From Melampsora larici-populina 98AG31 (taxonomy: Eukaryota; Basidiomycota; Pucciniomycetes; Pucciniales; Melampsoraceae), in contig NW_006768777.1 of assembly GCF_000204055.1 (NCBI RefSeq), positions 172,936 to 236,935 on the forward strand: a stretch of DNA of 64,000 nt, read 5' to 3'. The notes below the pieces were generated by a model. That model saw only the letters and a program-made list of their open reading frames with translations. It was not told the origin of the DNA and ran no database searches. The position numbers and the translations under genes are program-made. This document shows positions 1-11,718 of this stretch, one piece after another; within the stretch, counting starts at the first letter, position 1, and every line of letters starts with the position of its first letter.

Positions 1-348
1 TACCTCCAAGAAGGCCTGAGTTCAATCGAACACATCCAGCTTTTATTACGCCAATCCGAGGTCTCACAGAAAGAGCGCGAAGAGCTTGACGATAAGCTCA
101 GAATTGCAATGACTGCCTTAAGATCAAAACAAAAGGCATTTGATTGTGCTCTTGATGATGTTGCATTCCTTCGGGCCTTGACAGAGTATCATTCGTAAGT
201 TTTCTTACTTGGTGTTTATAATATATATTCTGACTATCATGTTCTTTTGAAACTCAGGGAAATTTTGCAAAAACATCAATCAGCTCCCCCAAAACCTTCT
301 TCAGCGTTCGACGAAGAACAAGGTTCCACTCAACCTGGAAAGGCTTGA
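1..348 (+). CDS. 3' end of a coiled-coil hypothetical protein gene (partial)
   Basis: The window opens inside a reading frame that starts at base 1. An exon runs to 194, an intron lies at 195-257 (GTAAGT donor, CTCAG acceptor), and the last exon is 258-348, ending in TGA. The visible protein is about 94 residues, rich in Glu, Lys, Gln and Leu (for example QKEREELDDKLR), which suggests a coiled coil, followed by a short Pro/Ser/Gln tail. The frame joins exactly across the intron. The 5' end is outside the window and I do not recognise the family. It lies upstream of, and in the same direction as, two other coiled-coil genes. Confidence 0.6.
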
Positions 349-1480
349 TTTTGAATCTCTAGCTATTGCCTTTATCATTGGTAAGTTTTCTTTTCGGAAT
401 TTGGCGGTCATTTATTCTAATTATATGATTCCATAGTTTGAAACTTAGGTTCACTTTCGAAAAATATCAATCAACTCCCTCAAATGCCTTCTTCAACGCT
501 ATTCATTTTTTGTCTTGCTGTTTCACTTATTTATTGTGACAGATTAAACAGTGTTCAGCTTGTATTGTTTTACACGGGATTGAGTATAATCATACGGAAC
601 CTTGAGCGGTGTTGACTAGTGGAGGTTTATTGAGCTTTTGTCCTAGGTCTCACATGTTTAGTTTATCAACTTCATTCAACTATCCGTTTTTCTCACTCTT
701 GAAAGGTCTCTTCTTATAAGTTAAAAATCTATTATATATATCTAGAAAATCCTGAAAATTTGTCGAGACTGATCTTTGTCTATGGTGGTTTACCTTTATA
801 TATCCCTCAACTATTCTTCACGACTCGAGTCATGTAATTCACCAATGTCTTTTTACCACATTTATTTGATCTGAAAAGATTTCCTAGATTATAAGTTTGT
901 TGACAAAGTCAAGGACAAAATTACAAGAAGGATATGTCAGATAATTCATGATATTGGTTTGTTTTTGGCTTGACTGTGTGGCGCCCAGACTTGGTGCCAA
1001 TGGAAGAGAAGAGCGGGCATTCTGGAAAACTCTGCTTAATGCCGTGCAGATGCATTGTTTTGAGGTAACATCTGAACACCCTGACGATCAATACTGATGA
1101 TCAGTTGAAAAGAAGACTTTATCTAAATTACCTTCGTCAGGCCCAATCGGATGGTCAAATATAATTGTGCGCTATTAGATTGTGATCAGTATCTAAACCC
1201 GCCAATCGGCGGTTTGTAGTAATTAGAGGTCCACACTCCACCAATAACTAGATATATAACAACGTCCAGTCACCAAGCTTGGTGACTTTTTTCGCTGTCT
1301 TCTAGAGTCAACTGGCAATTTCTTTCTGATAGAAGAATGAGAATGACTTACAACTCATGACTCATTACACGTTTCTATCAGAAAAAAGTTCAAAATACAG
1401 ACCAGGATTTACTTGTTTGTCAATCTTTTTTTCTAATCATTCAGCGTTATTGATTTTGACCATTACCTAGATCAGCAAAA
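349..1480. other. intergenic spacer
   Basis: AT-rich spacer of about 1.1 kb between two plus-strand genes. I see no coding exon, RNA gene or clear repeat in it. Confidence 0.4.
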
Positions 1481-3306
1481 ATGCCCAAAGTTCCCAAAAT
1501 GTTTGACCCAGATGCGCCAGGTGTCAACAAGCAACTGATGCTCGATTGGATGCATATCAATCACCCCATGACTCCCATCAAAACTGGCTCGAACAAGGAC
1601 GAGGTTGCAAACAAGGTGCGAGAGGTGCAGCCTCAATGTATGTTATTCGAGAATCGACTCTTGTTTCTTTTATTCCATGTGGTCTTTTTGATATCCCGTT
1701 TCGACTCTACATAACCACTTATCTCCTTTTCATGGTTTCTGTATCTTCCACTACATTCACAGTAATTGCTAATCCTGATGGTGATGGGAATCGTGATGAC
1801 TCGACCCAATCAAAAAGCCCAGCCCCCCCGGAGTCTTCAACTAGTCTAGTGTCGACTGCGCTCGCCAAACGAAACCGCCCTGATAGAAAGAGAAGCGCTT
1901 CGCCTAATGGCATCAAACCGGCCTTGAAGAAACGTACAGTATCAGCAAAGGTTGCCTCAACTAATAGTACCGCTCGGTCTGCAATCAACAAGAAGGTGAG
2001 TGTTCCGCAATTTACAATACTTAGATAAGAGATGAATGATGTTGCCCTTGCTCATATTTGTTTCTTAACCAATCTCAAAGGCGGTGCGATTCCGTAGTCT
2101 TTCCAATGGGGAACTCTCCGGCTCACAATTGCATGACCAGAGCCAATCTACGAGTCAAAACGCTGGCGATCCGGATCACTCCTCAAAGACGCCTTTGGTT
2201 GAACCCAAGAAACTCATGCTGGTAAGTTGATCTGTGGTTGTGGCTTGCTTATTCATCCTCTTGAAATGTACTTGCTTTCAACAATGCACTTTCTTCTTAC
2301 AGTCGGAAGGCGGAGCACAAGACGAACATCTAGTCATTGGTGGGACTACTCGAGGCAATCAAAAGGTGAACCAAAAAGTACGAAGACCGCCTACTCCATC
2401 AAGCAAACAAGGCACTACAATCACAACATTTGTTCCTTCACTCGAATCACCCATGCCAAAAGTCACGCCAACCTTATTCAAAACTGAGAAAGATGTACCT
2501 ATCAACTATATCGATCACACCTTGGTTGAAGGACAGAATGACAGCACCAACAAACAAGATCTCGATCTCATAACATTTGCCGATAAGGACTGGTTTGAAA
2601 TTGAAAACGTTGGTATGTACACAGTCCACATTCTAAATTCCCTCGTTTGAACCTCCTGACCTTCTTCCGCTTTCAGTCAATGGTCGAGACATTGCTCCTA
2701 TATCACCAAATAGGTCAAGGGTGGAAGAATTGAACGGTGTTTTCCCAGTTGCTGAAAAGAAGAGAGATGGGGCCGAGGTTTTTCAAGATGAAAGACGAAA
2801 AATGGATCAAAGTATGCCCCATCATCAATCTTTAATTACTGATCTTCAGGGAGCTAACAGATTCGTATGCAGTTTTTGCACTTGAGGAGCGTATGTCTAG
2901 TGTTGAAATGGTTACGAGTGATTGGAAGACTCTTCAAGATCAAATGACAAAGTTTGAGAACAACGGTTATGGACAAATCAAGAAGCTTGAGTCAAGTGTT
3001 GAACTCATTACCAGTGATTGGAAGACTCTTCAAGATCGAATGACGAACTTTGAGAACAAAGCTTATGGACGAATCAAAAAGCTTGAAGAAAAAGTTCAAA
3101 CTGATATCACATCACTTAATGAGGAGGTGAATAAGTTGAATTCCGAATTGAGAAAGGCTAATGACACGATTGAAGCATGTAATAAGGCGCTGGTACACAT
3201 CCTTTCGGAGGGAGATGGTGATTATGGACTGTCTGAAGCCGGTGAAAATGATCAAGACGAAGATGAATCGAGCGGTGGAAGTGATGTATCTTTGGGAAGT
3301 TGTTAG
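1481..3306 (+). CDS. hypothetical nuclear-type coiled-coil protein with SAP-like N-terminus
   Basis: Six exons join in frame: 1481-1637, 1763-1995, 2081-2221, 2303-2612, 2677-2811 and 2873-3306, giving 469 residues. The first 52 residues (NKQLMLDWMHINHP ... KDEVANKVREV) resemble a SAP-type DNA-binding helix-turn-helix; this is a pattern reading, not a search. The middle is low-complexity and rich in Ser, Lys and Arg, with basic clusters such as KRNRPDRKR that could act as nuclear localisation signals. The C-terminal part is a long coiled coil containing a 32-residue unit repeated twice (2896-2991 and 2992-3087), followed by an acidic Asp/Glu/Ser tail. The ATG was chosen because it opens the first exon and the frame reads through all splice junctions. 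Function unknown. Confidence 0.7.
2896..3087 (+). repeat. 96-bp in-frame tandem repeat, two copies
   Basis: Two adjacent 96-base units encode 32 residues each; both contain TSDWKTLQD and IKKLE. They differ mainly at scattered substitutions, so the duplication is recent and keeps frame and heptad register in the coiled coil. Confidence 0.85.
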
Positions 3307-4350
3307 TTTCACGCCACAGTGTTGTAACATTCATCTTGGTAGATATCAATGTTGTTCCGATCAATCTCTGGTAATAGACTTTACTGTTTCCACTTGTGAG
3401 CACTCGTGAACAAAAACAGCATCAATATTTCCAAGTTGAGATACCATATAACCTCATGAGCACATGTGAGATGATTTGTACAATGTCTATTTGTGAATAG
3501 AAAAGTATTCATTGACCAGCGGATTATGATACTTATGAATCTGTTTGCCTCTATGGCAACTTCAGTTATCTGGGCATGTTATAACGTAGGCAATCAAGGA
3601 CGACGTATGGTTATTTTTTGTTTTGTGAGTTGAAGTCAAACACAACATTTCCGTTTTGGAAAATGTTTGTCAATAGTTGTGCCAAGTCTAGAATCATGCA
3701 AAGTAGCACTCCCTGGTTTTTCTAAATGTTGAATGACGTTGTGGTAGAATTGTGAAGTCAGTGGGTCAGATGTGTACTTTGTTCCAAAACCCCATAATCT
3801 TAACTGACCCGAAGAGTGTATCCATAGCGCAAGTCTTTTGTTCTTTGATCGTTTCCACCAAAATTAGTTCGAAAGAAACAAATGATCTTTGCTCCCCACA
3901 GAAAGGTAACACTGACATGATCAACTTGTCTTCTAGAGATGGGACCGGCTTACTTGTACATAAATTAGTAACAAGCTGACGATTTTGAAAGGAATGTCCT
4001 GTTTGACAAAGACAAAGAACATTAGAAAACGATCCACTGGGGCCATTCGAAAAGATTATAAGCTAAGTTGTTCTTCATCGTTCATTCCCTCTCCATCTTT
4101 GTTTGTGTGAATTTTCTCTCATTTCTGATCGTAATAACATTTGATAATTATCTTTTTACATCCACCACAAACTTCCATAGAAAAAGTGATCATTCCGTAT
4201 ATTAGCAGTTTTCCTTATTGATCAACTGTTCTCACAAGTCCATTTCAACACTCTTTCTCTCGTTTCGGATTGCTCGTTCTTTTTTTGGCATTTTCCCTAC
4301 CCGCACCGTGTTGGTTCTGATCTAAGAGCAGGTCTCAAAATTTAAGAAAC
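3307..4350. other. intergenic spacer with probable promoter of the next gene
   Basis: About 1 kb without a convincing exon. The last 250 bases are rich in C and T and end in a leader before the ATG at 4351, as expected for a fungal promoter and 5' leader. Confidence 0.35.
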
Positions 4351-7039
4351 ATGGGTGATACACCGTCAACATCCAATTCGAAGCCTACTCGTCGAAGTCT
4401 ACGTAAGACCATCACTCCAATTGCGCTTGTAGACAGCAATCAGCAGAATGTGGGTCAAGCACAAGTGGATAAAAAAACCGACAAGAGCAAGAAGAGAAAG
4501 AAGCCCAGCGAAGTAAATTTAGGTAAGCCTTACTTCAATTTTGACAGACAGCAGAACATTAAACTACAACAGCTGACTTCATTTTTTTGAAGAATGCACC
4601 GATGGTTCAGGGACCGGCCCAAAAAATGATACACTGATCAAAAAGGCTGATGTATCTGTTGGAAAGTTAACTTCGCGTGAACAGATACTTGACTTACTAC
4701 GTCGGCGTATCAACCCTAAAAAACCTCGCCTCTCCTCAAGTGATAAAAAAAGTCGCGGAAAAACTACGACGAAAAGAAACAACAAGAAGAGTATCACTGA
4801 TGATCCTCCTTGTCCTGAACCATTCAATCATCTGAAAGAATTCGAAATCAATTACTCAGTCTTCCCCGATTCTCAACTGGTCGGAATGCTTCAAAACATC
4901 GGCCTGGATACGAGGGGGATGAATAAAGAGCAGTTGGTCAACTGCTGTAAAGTACATCAAGACTTACGTTTGTCACCAGTCTCATCCTCATGTTGAAAAT
5001 TGACATAATTTATTGACAAATGCTCAATTGTTTTTTTCCCTATGTAGTTGAATTACCGGAATTCTACAAATCAGCTCCACAATCCAGTCCTGTGGAACAG
5101 CTACCCGGTAAGTTTATCAACGAAAAATACATTCGTCGTGGTTCAAATTTCCGAATTGCTTAATACACGCTTTCTATCCAGCCTTTTTACCGGGAATCTC
5201 TGCATCGGAGCCCCAATCTGCTCCTTTGGGACAGCTACATGGTAAGTTATTTCAAAAATTGTTGTAATATTGGACTGCTTTCCGTCGAGCGTTAATGATG
5301 AAATTTTCTTCTTGACTAATCTAGATATTGAGACCAACGCCGCCAATTCTCCTGTTGGACTTCCCAGTGTCAGCCGCACTCAACCTAATCCTCCTATACA
5401 ACAGCCAAATCATCAACCAAGTCAAGCAAAATCTGCCAAAGGGAAGGAGAAGGCGGTATCTTATCAAGACGACACCATATTTTTTGAAGATGACGGCATA
5501 GCTTTCGAAGCCTCAGATTATCAAAACGCCTTCTCTCACCACGATTCAACCACCGAAGATGCTCAAGCATCGGCCGCTGAAGGTCAAAACGTACCCACTG
5601 GTGATAGTGAGCCGATAAATTTAGCTTCATTGACAAATATTGTCGCACAGCAAGCCATCACTATTACACAGCTCAATTCAGCTTTGACAGAAACAAACAA
5701 GAGAGTACAAGATCTTGAAGATGAAGTAAAAACGTTATCTTCGGTTGTTCAGAAGTTGCTCGGCGAGCGCGCGACAGATCCCTCAGACACAACGACCTGT
5801 GGTGGGAGGATAGCAGTTAGTCATCAATTTAACGCTCATTTATGCGAACATGCCGAATGGGAAAGTACTGACATTGTATTTTTCAAATAGGCTCGTATGC
5901 GCTTCCACATCGAAACACTTGTAGGCCAGCCAAGTGGCGAGAAGATCTTACTCAAGCCTGCCAGCGCGGAAGATAAGGAAGCCTGGATGTCTCAGCAAGC
6001 AATCGACGAGTTTGAATTCTACGTAAATATGGATTTGTTGCCCTCAATCACTGAAGGGCGCGATCCTGCCTTTCCATATGTGGATGGTCCTGGCCACGCC
6101 AATTCTAGCCCTCAACAGCTGTCGGTGATGTGGCAGATGATGAAGGCTGTTGGTGTTTCAAGTTTTCGTCCCGACTTCTCACGTTCTCTTTCTTCAAAAG
6201 ATAATAAGTGGCTCTGGGATCTCGCCTTGAAGATCTTTGTAAAACTTGTGGAATGTGGGGAGTACAGCGGCATTTCCCTTGGCGATGAAGGAATGGCGTT
6301 AATCAAGAAATCTATGAAATCCAATATACAAACACTTATGAAAAGGTTTGTGTGTGTTTCTGTCACATTTGCGTTTTTCTGCTTCCCGCTCAAGTTTTCT
6401 AACAATATGTTTATGTATACTGCTTCTTGTGACAGGTTCACTCGAGAGAAATGGGACAACGCACGTAAATTGAAGGCGGCAAATGAAGTCAGACGCACTT
6501 CCAGGCTAAGGCATGTAAGTAATTTTCAAAGTATTGTTGGTATATTTGATTAGCTGATTGGTTGGGTCCTGGGACTCCAGTTAAAGTCGTTGCGGGAGCG
6601 TGTTGTTCTTCAGGAGACAACCTTGTGGTCACTTTCTCGTATAATCCCACATGTTTGTAGCGACGACGAGACCGACGACGAAGGCGGCTCATCCACCGGG
6701 CCATCACAGTCCAATGGCAACAGACCATTGCGTGTGCGAAGGCTCGAGTGGCGCAGCGCTGACCTACAATTGGTTTGTAGCCGAATCGACGAACTGAAAT
6801 CACACTACGACAATTGCATTCCGGGTACCTCGCCTGGTCAAAGGGGTCGTCGCCCCCGAAGACGCATTCGAAGTGAAGATGGCCCTATGAGTAGGCTTGA
6901 AGCACCACTAGGATTACCGGTGGATTGCTACTCAGCGGATTGGTTATCCTCCCTCTCTCCTCTAGCTCGCTGTCAGTTGGAGATTGTTGAATCTCGGGGC
7001 CTACATACAGCCCTTGCAGCTCTGAACAATTTGTTTTGA
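4351..7039 (+). CDS. hypothetical protein with SAP-like motif, coiled coil and conserved C-terminal domain
   Basis: Eight exons join in frame: 4351-4522, 4593-4967, 5048-5107, 5182-5241, 5325-5815, 5891-6345, 6436-6514 and 6581-7039, giving 716 residues. The N-terminus is basic (KKTDKSKKRKK). A SAP-like motif sits around residues 155-180 (LVGMLQNIGLDTRG, KEQLV). A coiled coil lies in exon 5 (ITITQLNSALTETNKRVQ). Exons 6-8 form a globular domain with FPYVDGPGH and WLWDLALKIFVKLVE, then an acidic stretch (SDDETDDE) and an Arg-rich tail. From memory such proteins are multi-copy in Puccinia genomes, but I cannot name a family. It converges on the Tnp2-like transposase gene ending at 7603. Confidence 0.75.
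5048..5241 (+). repeat. two adjacent 60-nt exons of related sequence
   Basis: Exons 3 and 4 of the gene above are each exactly 60 nt, have the same phase and end in similar peptides (PQSSPVEQLP and PQSAPLGQLH). This looks like duplication of an exon together with its flanking intron. Confidence 0.6.
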
Positions 7040-7254
7040 CCGTATCATTGTGTTATATTTTAAAGACTAGGCCTGGCACTTATAGTAGGGATGGTAGAGG
7101 GTGTGATCACACTATCAAACTTACAATGTATTTTATATCTTTCGGTACTTCAAACTGCAAGCCAGTAAAATCAATTGAAATTCACATGTCCTTATTGATT
7201 GAGATCATTCTGAAACATGTACAAAGTGGTCACATTTGTGGGTAAAAGAATCCA

Positions 7255-7545
7255 ATCTATATTATTTTTCATTTGATTCGCACATTTTCACCCAAATGAT
7301 ATGAAAGATGAAAGAGCAGTCACATTTCACATGATTCAATCTATATTCCTTTTCATTTGATTCGCACACAAACAATATGAAAGATGAAACAGTAACATTT
7401 GTAGGTAAAAGAAACCGATCTACATTCTTTTCATTTGATTCGCACACAAACAATATGAAATATGAGACAGTAGTAACATTTGTAGGTAAAAGAAAACAAT
7501 CTACATTCTTTTCATTCAATTCGCACACAAAGCATATGCAAGATG
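7255..7545. repeat. degenerate minisatellite, about 80-bp unit, four copies
   Basis: The core CATTTGATTCGCACA recurs at about 7270, 7354, 7432 and 7513 (last copy altered), giving periods of 78-84. Each unit also carries AATATGAAA and a GTAACATTTGTAGGTAAAAG-like part. It lies in the spacer between two convergent genes and explains the small reading frames there. Confidence 0.8.
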
Positions 7546-7602
7546 AAATAAGGATCTCCTTTAAAAGTCTTGACTATATAATTTGCATGAGATGTGTTGA
7601 GT

Positions 7603-10600
7603 TCATCGCTCCATGGATACGAGAGCAACAGTTGAAATATTTAGATTCTTGTGAAGCTCGCAAGGCTTGTACATGATCCAAGAGCAGTGTGCTATCACAT
7701 CTTTTAGATTGATCACATGATTCTCAGTTGGACCCCAAGCACACAGATGTACTTGAACATCGGTTGTGTCTACTTGTGTCATTGGGTTGTGCATGTGCAG
7801 TGGGACGGGTGGAAAGCTTTGCACATAAATCCAGGTGTCCATCAGGTTGAGAGAAGGTTTCGGTGTGCGACGGTGCATGAAGATCGAAAATATTCGACCA
7901 AACATACGCTCCTTCTTCAACTTGCAATTGAATGTAATGAAGCTGTTGTTTGGATTTGATGTGAAAGTCGAGAACTGCACATCCAAGTGTTCAACCTGCT
8001 TGTAAAAGAATGCACGAGCGGTTAATGGATGTGTAAGGGCTGTTTTTGTTTTTGAATCCAGGCACCACTGATTTGGGAGGACCCAGGTGCACCCGTCTAT
8101 TTTTGCCTTATTCAAATGATCTAAAAGAAGAAGAAGAACAGAGTGTTCAATAGGTTCAAGCTTCGAGTTGGAAAGTTTCTTCTTGGCTGGCGGAGGAGGA
8201 TTGTAAAGTGACTCCAGCCGTGAGGCGTATGGTTCAAGTGCTTCGGGCAGTTGATTATCCTCAAGTAAAGCCGACAAATTTCCAGCACGGCAGAAATTTT
8301 TCATGAACGTGATCTCGAGTTCGCCTGGAAACAAATTTGATGACGCACAGATCAGTAAATCATTATTTTTCAACGTGACTTTGAGAGAAGTTGTGAGGAC
8401 ATACCTATATGATTGTTGTGACAACCTTTGAGTATTCTTCCCATCAAACGCTCGAAAGGAAATGACCACCACGCACGTACCGGCCCAAAGCGTTCAAGAC
8501 AGTCTGCCAAATGCATGGCCANNNNNNNNNNNNNNNNNNNNNNNNNNNNNNNNNNNNNNNNNNNNNNNNNNNNNNNNNNNNNNNNNNNNNNNNNNNNNNN
8601 NNNNNNNNNNNNNNNNNNNNNTGAATTCCCCATCGCTACTCAGATCGGATGAATGAATCTCGTGTATGGTGCCTCCTTCGTTCGCCGCGTGCACTTCCTC
8701 CTGATTACTAGCTTGGCTTTCACTCTTTTGAAATTCAGAATTCTCGGCGAAAAGGTCCAACAGCTCCTTTTTACTGACAGGCGGTAATTCATCTTCTTCG
8801 CTCTTGATATCGGTCATAGACCAGAATCGTCGCAACTGCCATGAAAGGAGCCCAAGGAGAAGGTTATGCATTGAGTCGACCACGTGAAAATCCACGATAT
8901 TCCAATATTTGAGATCATTCAAGACAGAGTAGCGAACACCGTGAGTTTCAAAGATTTCCTTTCTTTCTTCAGGACTTTTCGAGTCACGGGATTCATATGC
9001 CCATAGCTTGTGCTGTGAACACGTTCGGAGAGGCCATGAAGCCTGGTCAAAGTTCTCAATTTCTTTCTTTTCAAGTAGGCAAAATGAACAGAAGTGTTTG
9101 CTCGTGGCACTCGGAAAGCCGAGTGATCGTCGCACAGCCGGGATATCTGCAATGAAGGGTAATAATGCCGCATGAATGATCCGGCCGTTGGTGTACTGAC
9201 GAGTTTTAGACAAGAGTAGACCAGGATTCCATAACTCTTGAAGTTGAGTTACAATTGGTCTTAATATCCAGTTGGTCTGCTCGAGTGATGGTTCTCGAGG
9301 ACCTGGTGCAATTCCTACAAGAAATACATTCTCTGGCCGATGTCGAATGTGGATGGGTAGTGTAAGGCAGATGAGAACTATGAACGTAATTGAATCATGA
9401 TGGCCACTCTGCTTGTTTCCAAACGGGTTGATACCGTCAACAAACATTCCGAATACCAAATTCCCGCTCTTCGCTGTGAACTGTTGACCATCTGGTCCAC
9501 GAAAATTTTTCCAGATCCGAGATCCGTGGATGTCCTGGATATCTTTGCTGGCATCAAAAGGACGTCTTGATTCGACCAATGATTTGTCAAGCCATTCCTC
9601 AAAGAGTGGTCGTGAGTATTGACGTGCAATCCACTCAGAAAGGTCTTGAAAAGCGTAGCGTCGGACTGGAACTTGTTCACCTCGGACGAAGCGTAGTAGA
9701 CACTGCAAAAATAATGTATTTTTCCAAGGTGAAAAATGATTGACATTAATGCACAAAATGATTAATAATGCAGAATTAATGCAGAAAAATGCAGAATTAA
9801 TGCAGAATTAATGCATTTTTAATCATTTTGTGAAATAAATGTAATCATTTTTCACCTGGGAAAAATACATTATATTTGCAGTGAGAGGCTCTCCGCAGGT
9901 CTCTTCTTTATGATCTTGCTCTTGCGTGTCCGACGCCTCTCCGATTTCAGTGGTAATTTCGATGTTTGCGTCAGATGAATCAGCAGGTCCTCCAGGAACA
10001 TTTTGAATTCGATGATTACACCAGGTTGGTGTTTTGGCCAGGGAATAAAGGGCAAAGCAGCTTCTACAGCAATTCATATAAATCAGGGATGGATCAATAT
10101 GAAGCCATCTAATCGCAGTGGTGATAGTACGAGGAAACCTTTGAAACATTGGAATTTCTGCAAGAGTGAGTGGAGTGGCGTCTTTTTTGGTTACTAGACC
10201 GTACATTATCGAAAGTTCCACTGATATGCGCATCATGTCCATCAGCCAGGCCGATGTTAACATTGAGGCATGATCAAATACACTCATGATGACAGCAGTG
10301 AGTACAATATGAAGGCACACTGGATTGAAAGATGATAAGTTAAAGACATGAAAGCGGTCTTCAAGAGGCAAGAATTAAAATCAGTGAGTTGGTCAAATAG
10401 TACGATTCAATTAGGAACATACTTACTGGTGTCATATTCTTGTAATCCGTTTTTTCTTGCTGAATCTGCAGCATTGCATACATCTTGATCCACAGATTGT
10501 GTTTCGTTGCGCAAGGGAGCCACGGGAGTGTCGTCAGATCGTATATGGATTGATGGTGACGATTTTTCTGTAGTCTGAATGTTTTCCCGTTCCTTGGAAT

Positions 10601-11016
10601 TGGACGTGGATGGTTCACACGATGAAATGATTTGAGGGTGACTGAGAGATCGATTATGGGCATGGCTCGGTGCGGAGACAGATCTATTTATAATTGTATT
10701 CATCCCGAGATTGCGTTCTGTCGACTTCTTAGATGAACCCAAACCCAGACGGCTTAGAGGCGCTAGAAGCTGATCTCTCTGATCCACCGAGGGTGATTCG
10801 GTTGAGCTTGATTGATTTCCCATCACGTCCCGCGGATGTTGACTCAATTCGTGATCGCAAGTCGGCACGAGAATGTGCTTCTTTACTCGCTGGACAAACC
10901 TCCACACCTCGCTGAGAGTTTCCATGGGCGTCGACGAAGATGCCTTTGTAACAGCCGTGACTCTGGCACTTACAGACAACTCTTCTCGGATCGATTTTCG
11001 ATTTTGGTGAGATCAT
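7603..11016 (-). CDS. Plavaka/CACTA-like (Tnp2-type) transposase, interrupted by a MITE and a sequence gap
   Basis: Reading on the minus strand, the protein starts near the ATG at 11016-11014 and ends at 7603. It has the order typical of basidiomycete Plavaka elements. First comes a short Cys motif (CKCQSHGC) with VDAHG, then a Ser-rich region, an intron at 10359-10426, and a domain with LPRT-like PRTITTAIRWLHIDPSL and CCRSCFALY. After this come RRYAFQDLSEWIARQ, GMFVDGINPFGNKQ and FVVDSMHNLLLGLL-like DFHVVDSMHN. Beyond the gap are FGPVRAWWSFPFERLMG, an intron at 8325-8406 and a C-terminal exon from 8324. A 183-bp MITE lies at 9701-9883 and 100 N at 8522-8621. Between 10.98 and 10.73 kb two frames are open, so a frameshift or unseen intron is needed there. 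Transposase identity is firm; activity is doubtful. Confidence 0.8.
8522..8621. other. assembly gap (100 N)
   Basis: Exactly 100 undetermined bases, the usual placeholder for a scaffold join. It falls inside the transposase gene, so part of that protein is missing and the real gap length is unknown. Confidence 0.99.
9701..9883. mobile_element. 183-bp palindromic MITE with CACTG termini, TSD AGA
   Basis: The element begins CACTGCAAAAATAATGTA and ends with the inverted form of CACTGCAAATATAATGTA. The arms match for about 75 bp, leaving an AT-rich centre of repeated GAATTAATGCA units. It is flanked by direct AGA (9698-9700 and 9884-9886). CACTG ends with 3-bp target duplication fit the CACTA superfamily. 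It sits inside a transposase exon; removing it with one AGA restores the reading frame. Confidence 0.9.
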
Positions 11017-11718
11017 GGTATGATTTGACTGTACTAGAGCCCAGATTGAAAATGTATAAAGTGGATGGGCGGGTTGATTTCGAGTAAGACGTTCTGATTC
11101 AAACCAGCCTGCAAAAGCCAAATCGAGCGTGCTAAGAGTGGTGGATGTTCGCGTCCCACTTCTTGGTTCTTGGGTACTCAGCAAACTCTTCTGATTCGAG
11201 AACACTTTGGAATAGGATGTAGAGGTTGTCAGGCTGATGTATGTAGGTCTGATGACAGTTCCAATTGGCTCATATCGAACGGAAGAAGTGTATTTACATA
11301 CATTAATTGAATCATTTAAGTTACGGTACAAGATACATCTATGTAATGAACAAGCTCATCCACGCAAATGAATTTCATGGGCTGCAGAAGGTGGCTGCAG
11401 CAATCAGAGTGCAAGAGATTGCGAGAGATTGTTAGGATAATCTGAGCAAGATATCTTTGAGCTGCAGCCTGGCAACGGAAAAGATAATTCCACCTATTTT
11501 TCTTTTCCCCTTGGAAAATATTAATTTTCGTGTAGTGAGAGTAGCAGCATAACCCACCTCAGGCCTAGACAAAATCTCTCTATCCTTCCAATCTGGAGCC
11601 ACTTCTTCCAGATGCAGTTGATGATAACTTGAATGAAAACGTCCAATCCCTTGGAAATATCAAACAGAGGAATCCAAATATCATTTTCCTTCTGTGTCCT
11701 ACCATCAGTCCACACCTA
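11017..11718. other. spacer upstream of the transposase gene
   Basis: Open frames continue upstream of the chosen ATG to 11331 on the minus strand and may be leader. The rest shows only short repeats of CTGCAG-containing sequence and no gene I can support. Confidence 0.35.

Noticed and set aside
7255..7676. Small open frames on both strands between the convergent genes
   Set aside because: They are produced by the 80-bp minisatellite.
9823..9883. C-terminal continuation of the transposase frame into the MITE
   Set aside because: This part is encoded by the MITE's inverted repeat and does not belong to the transposase family.
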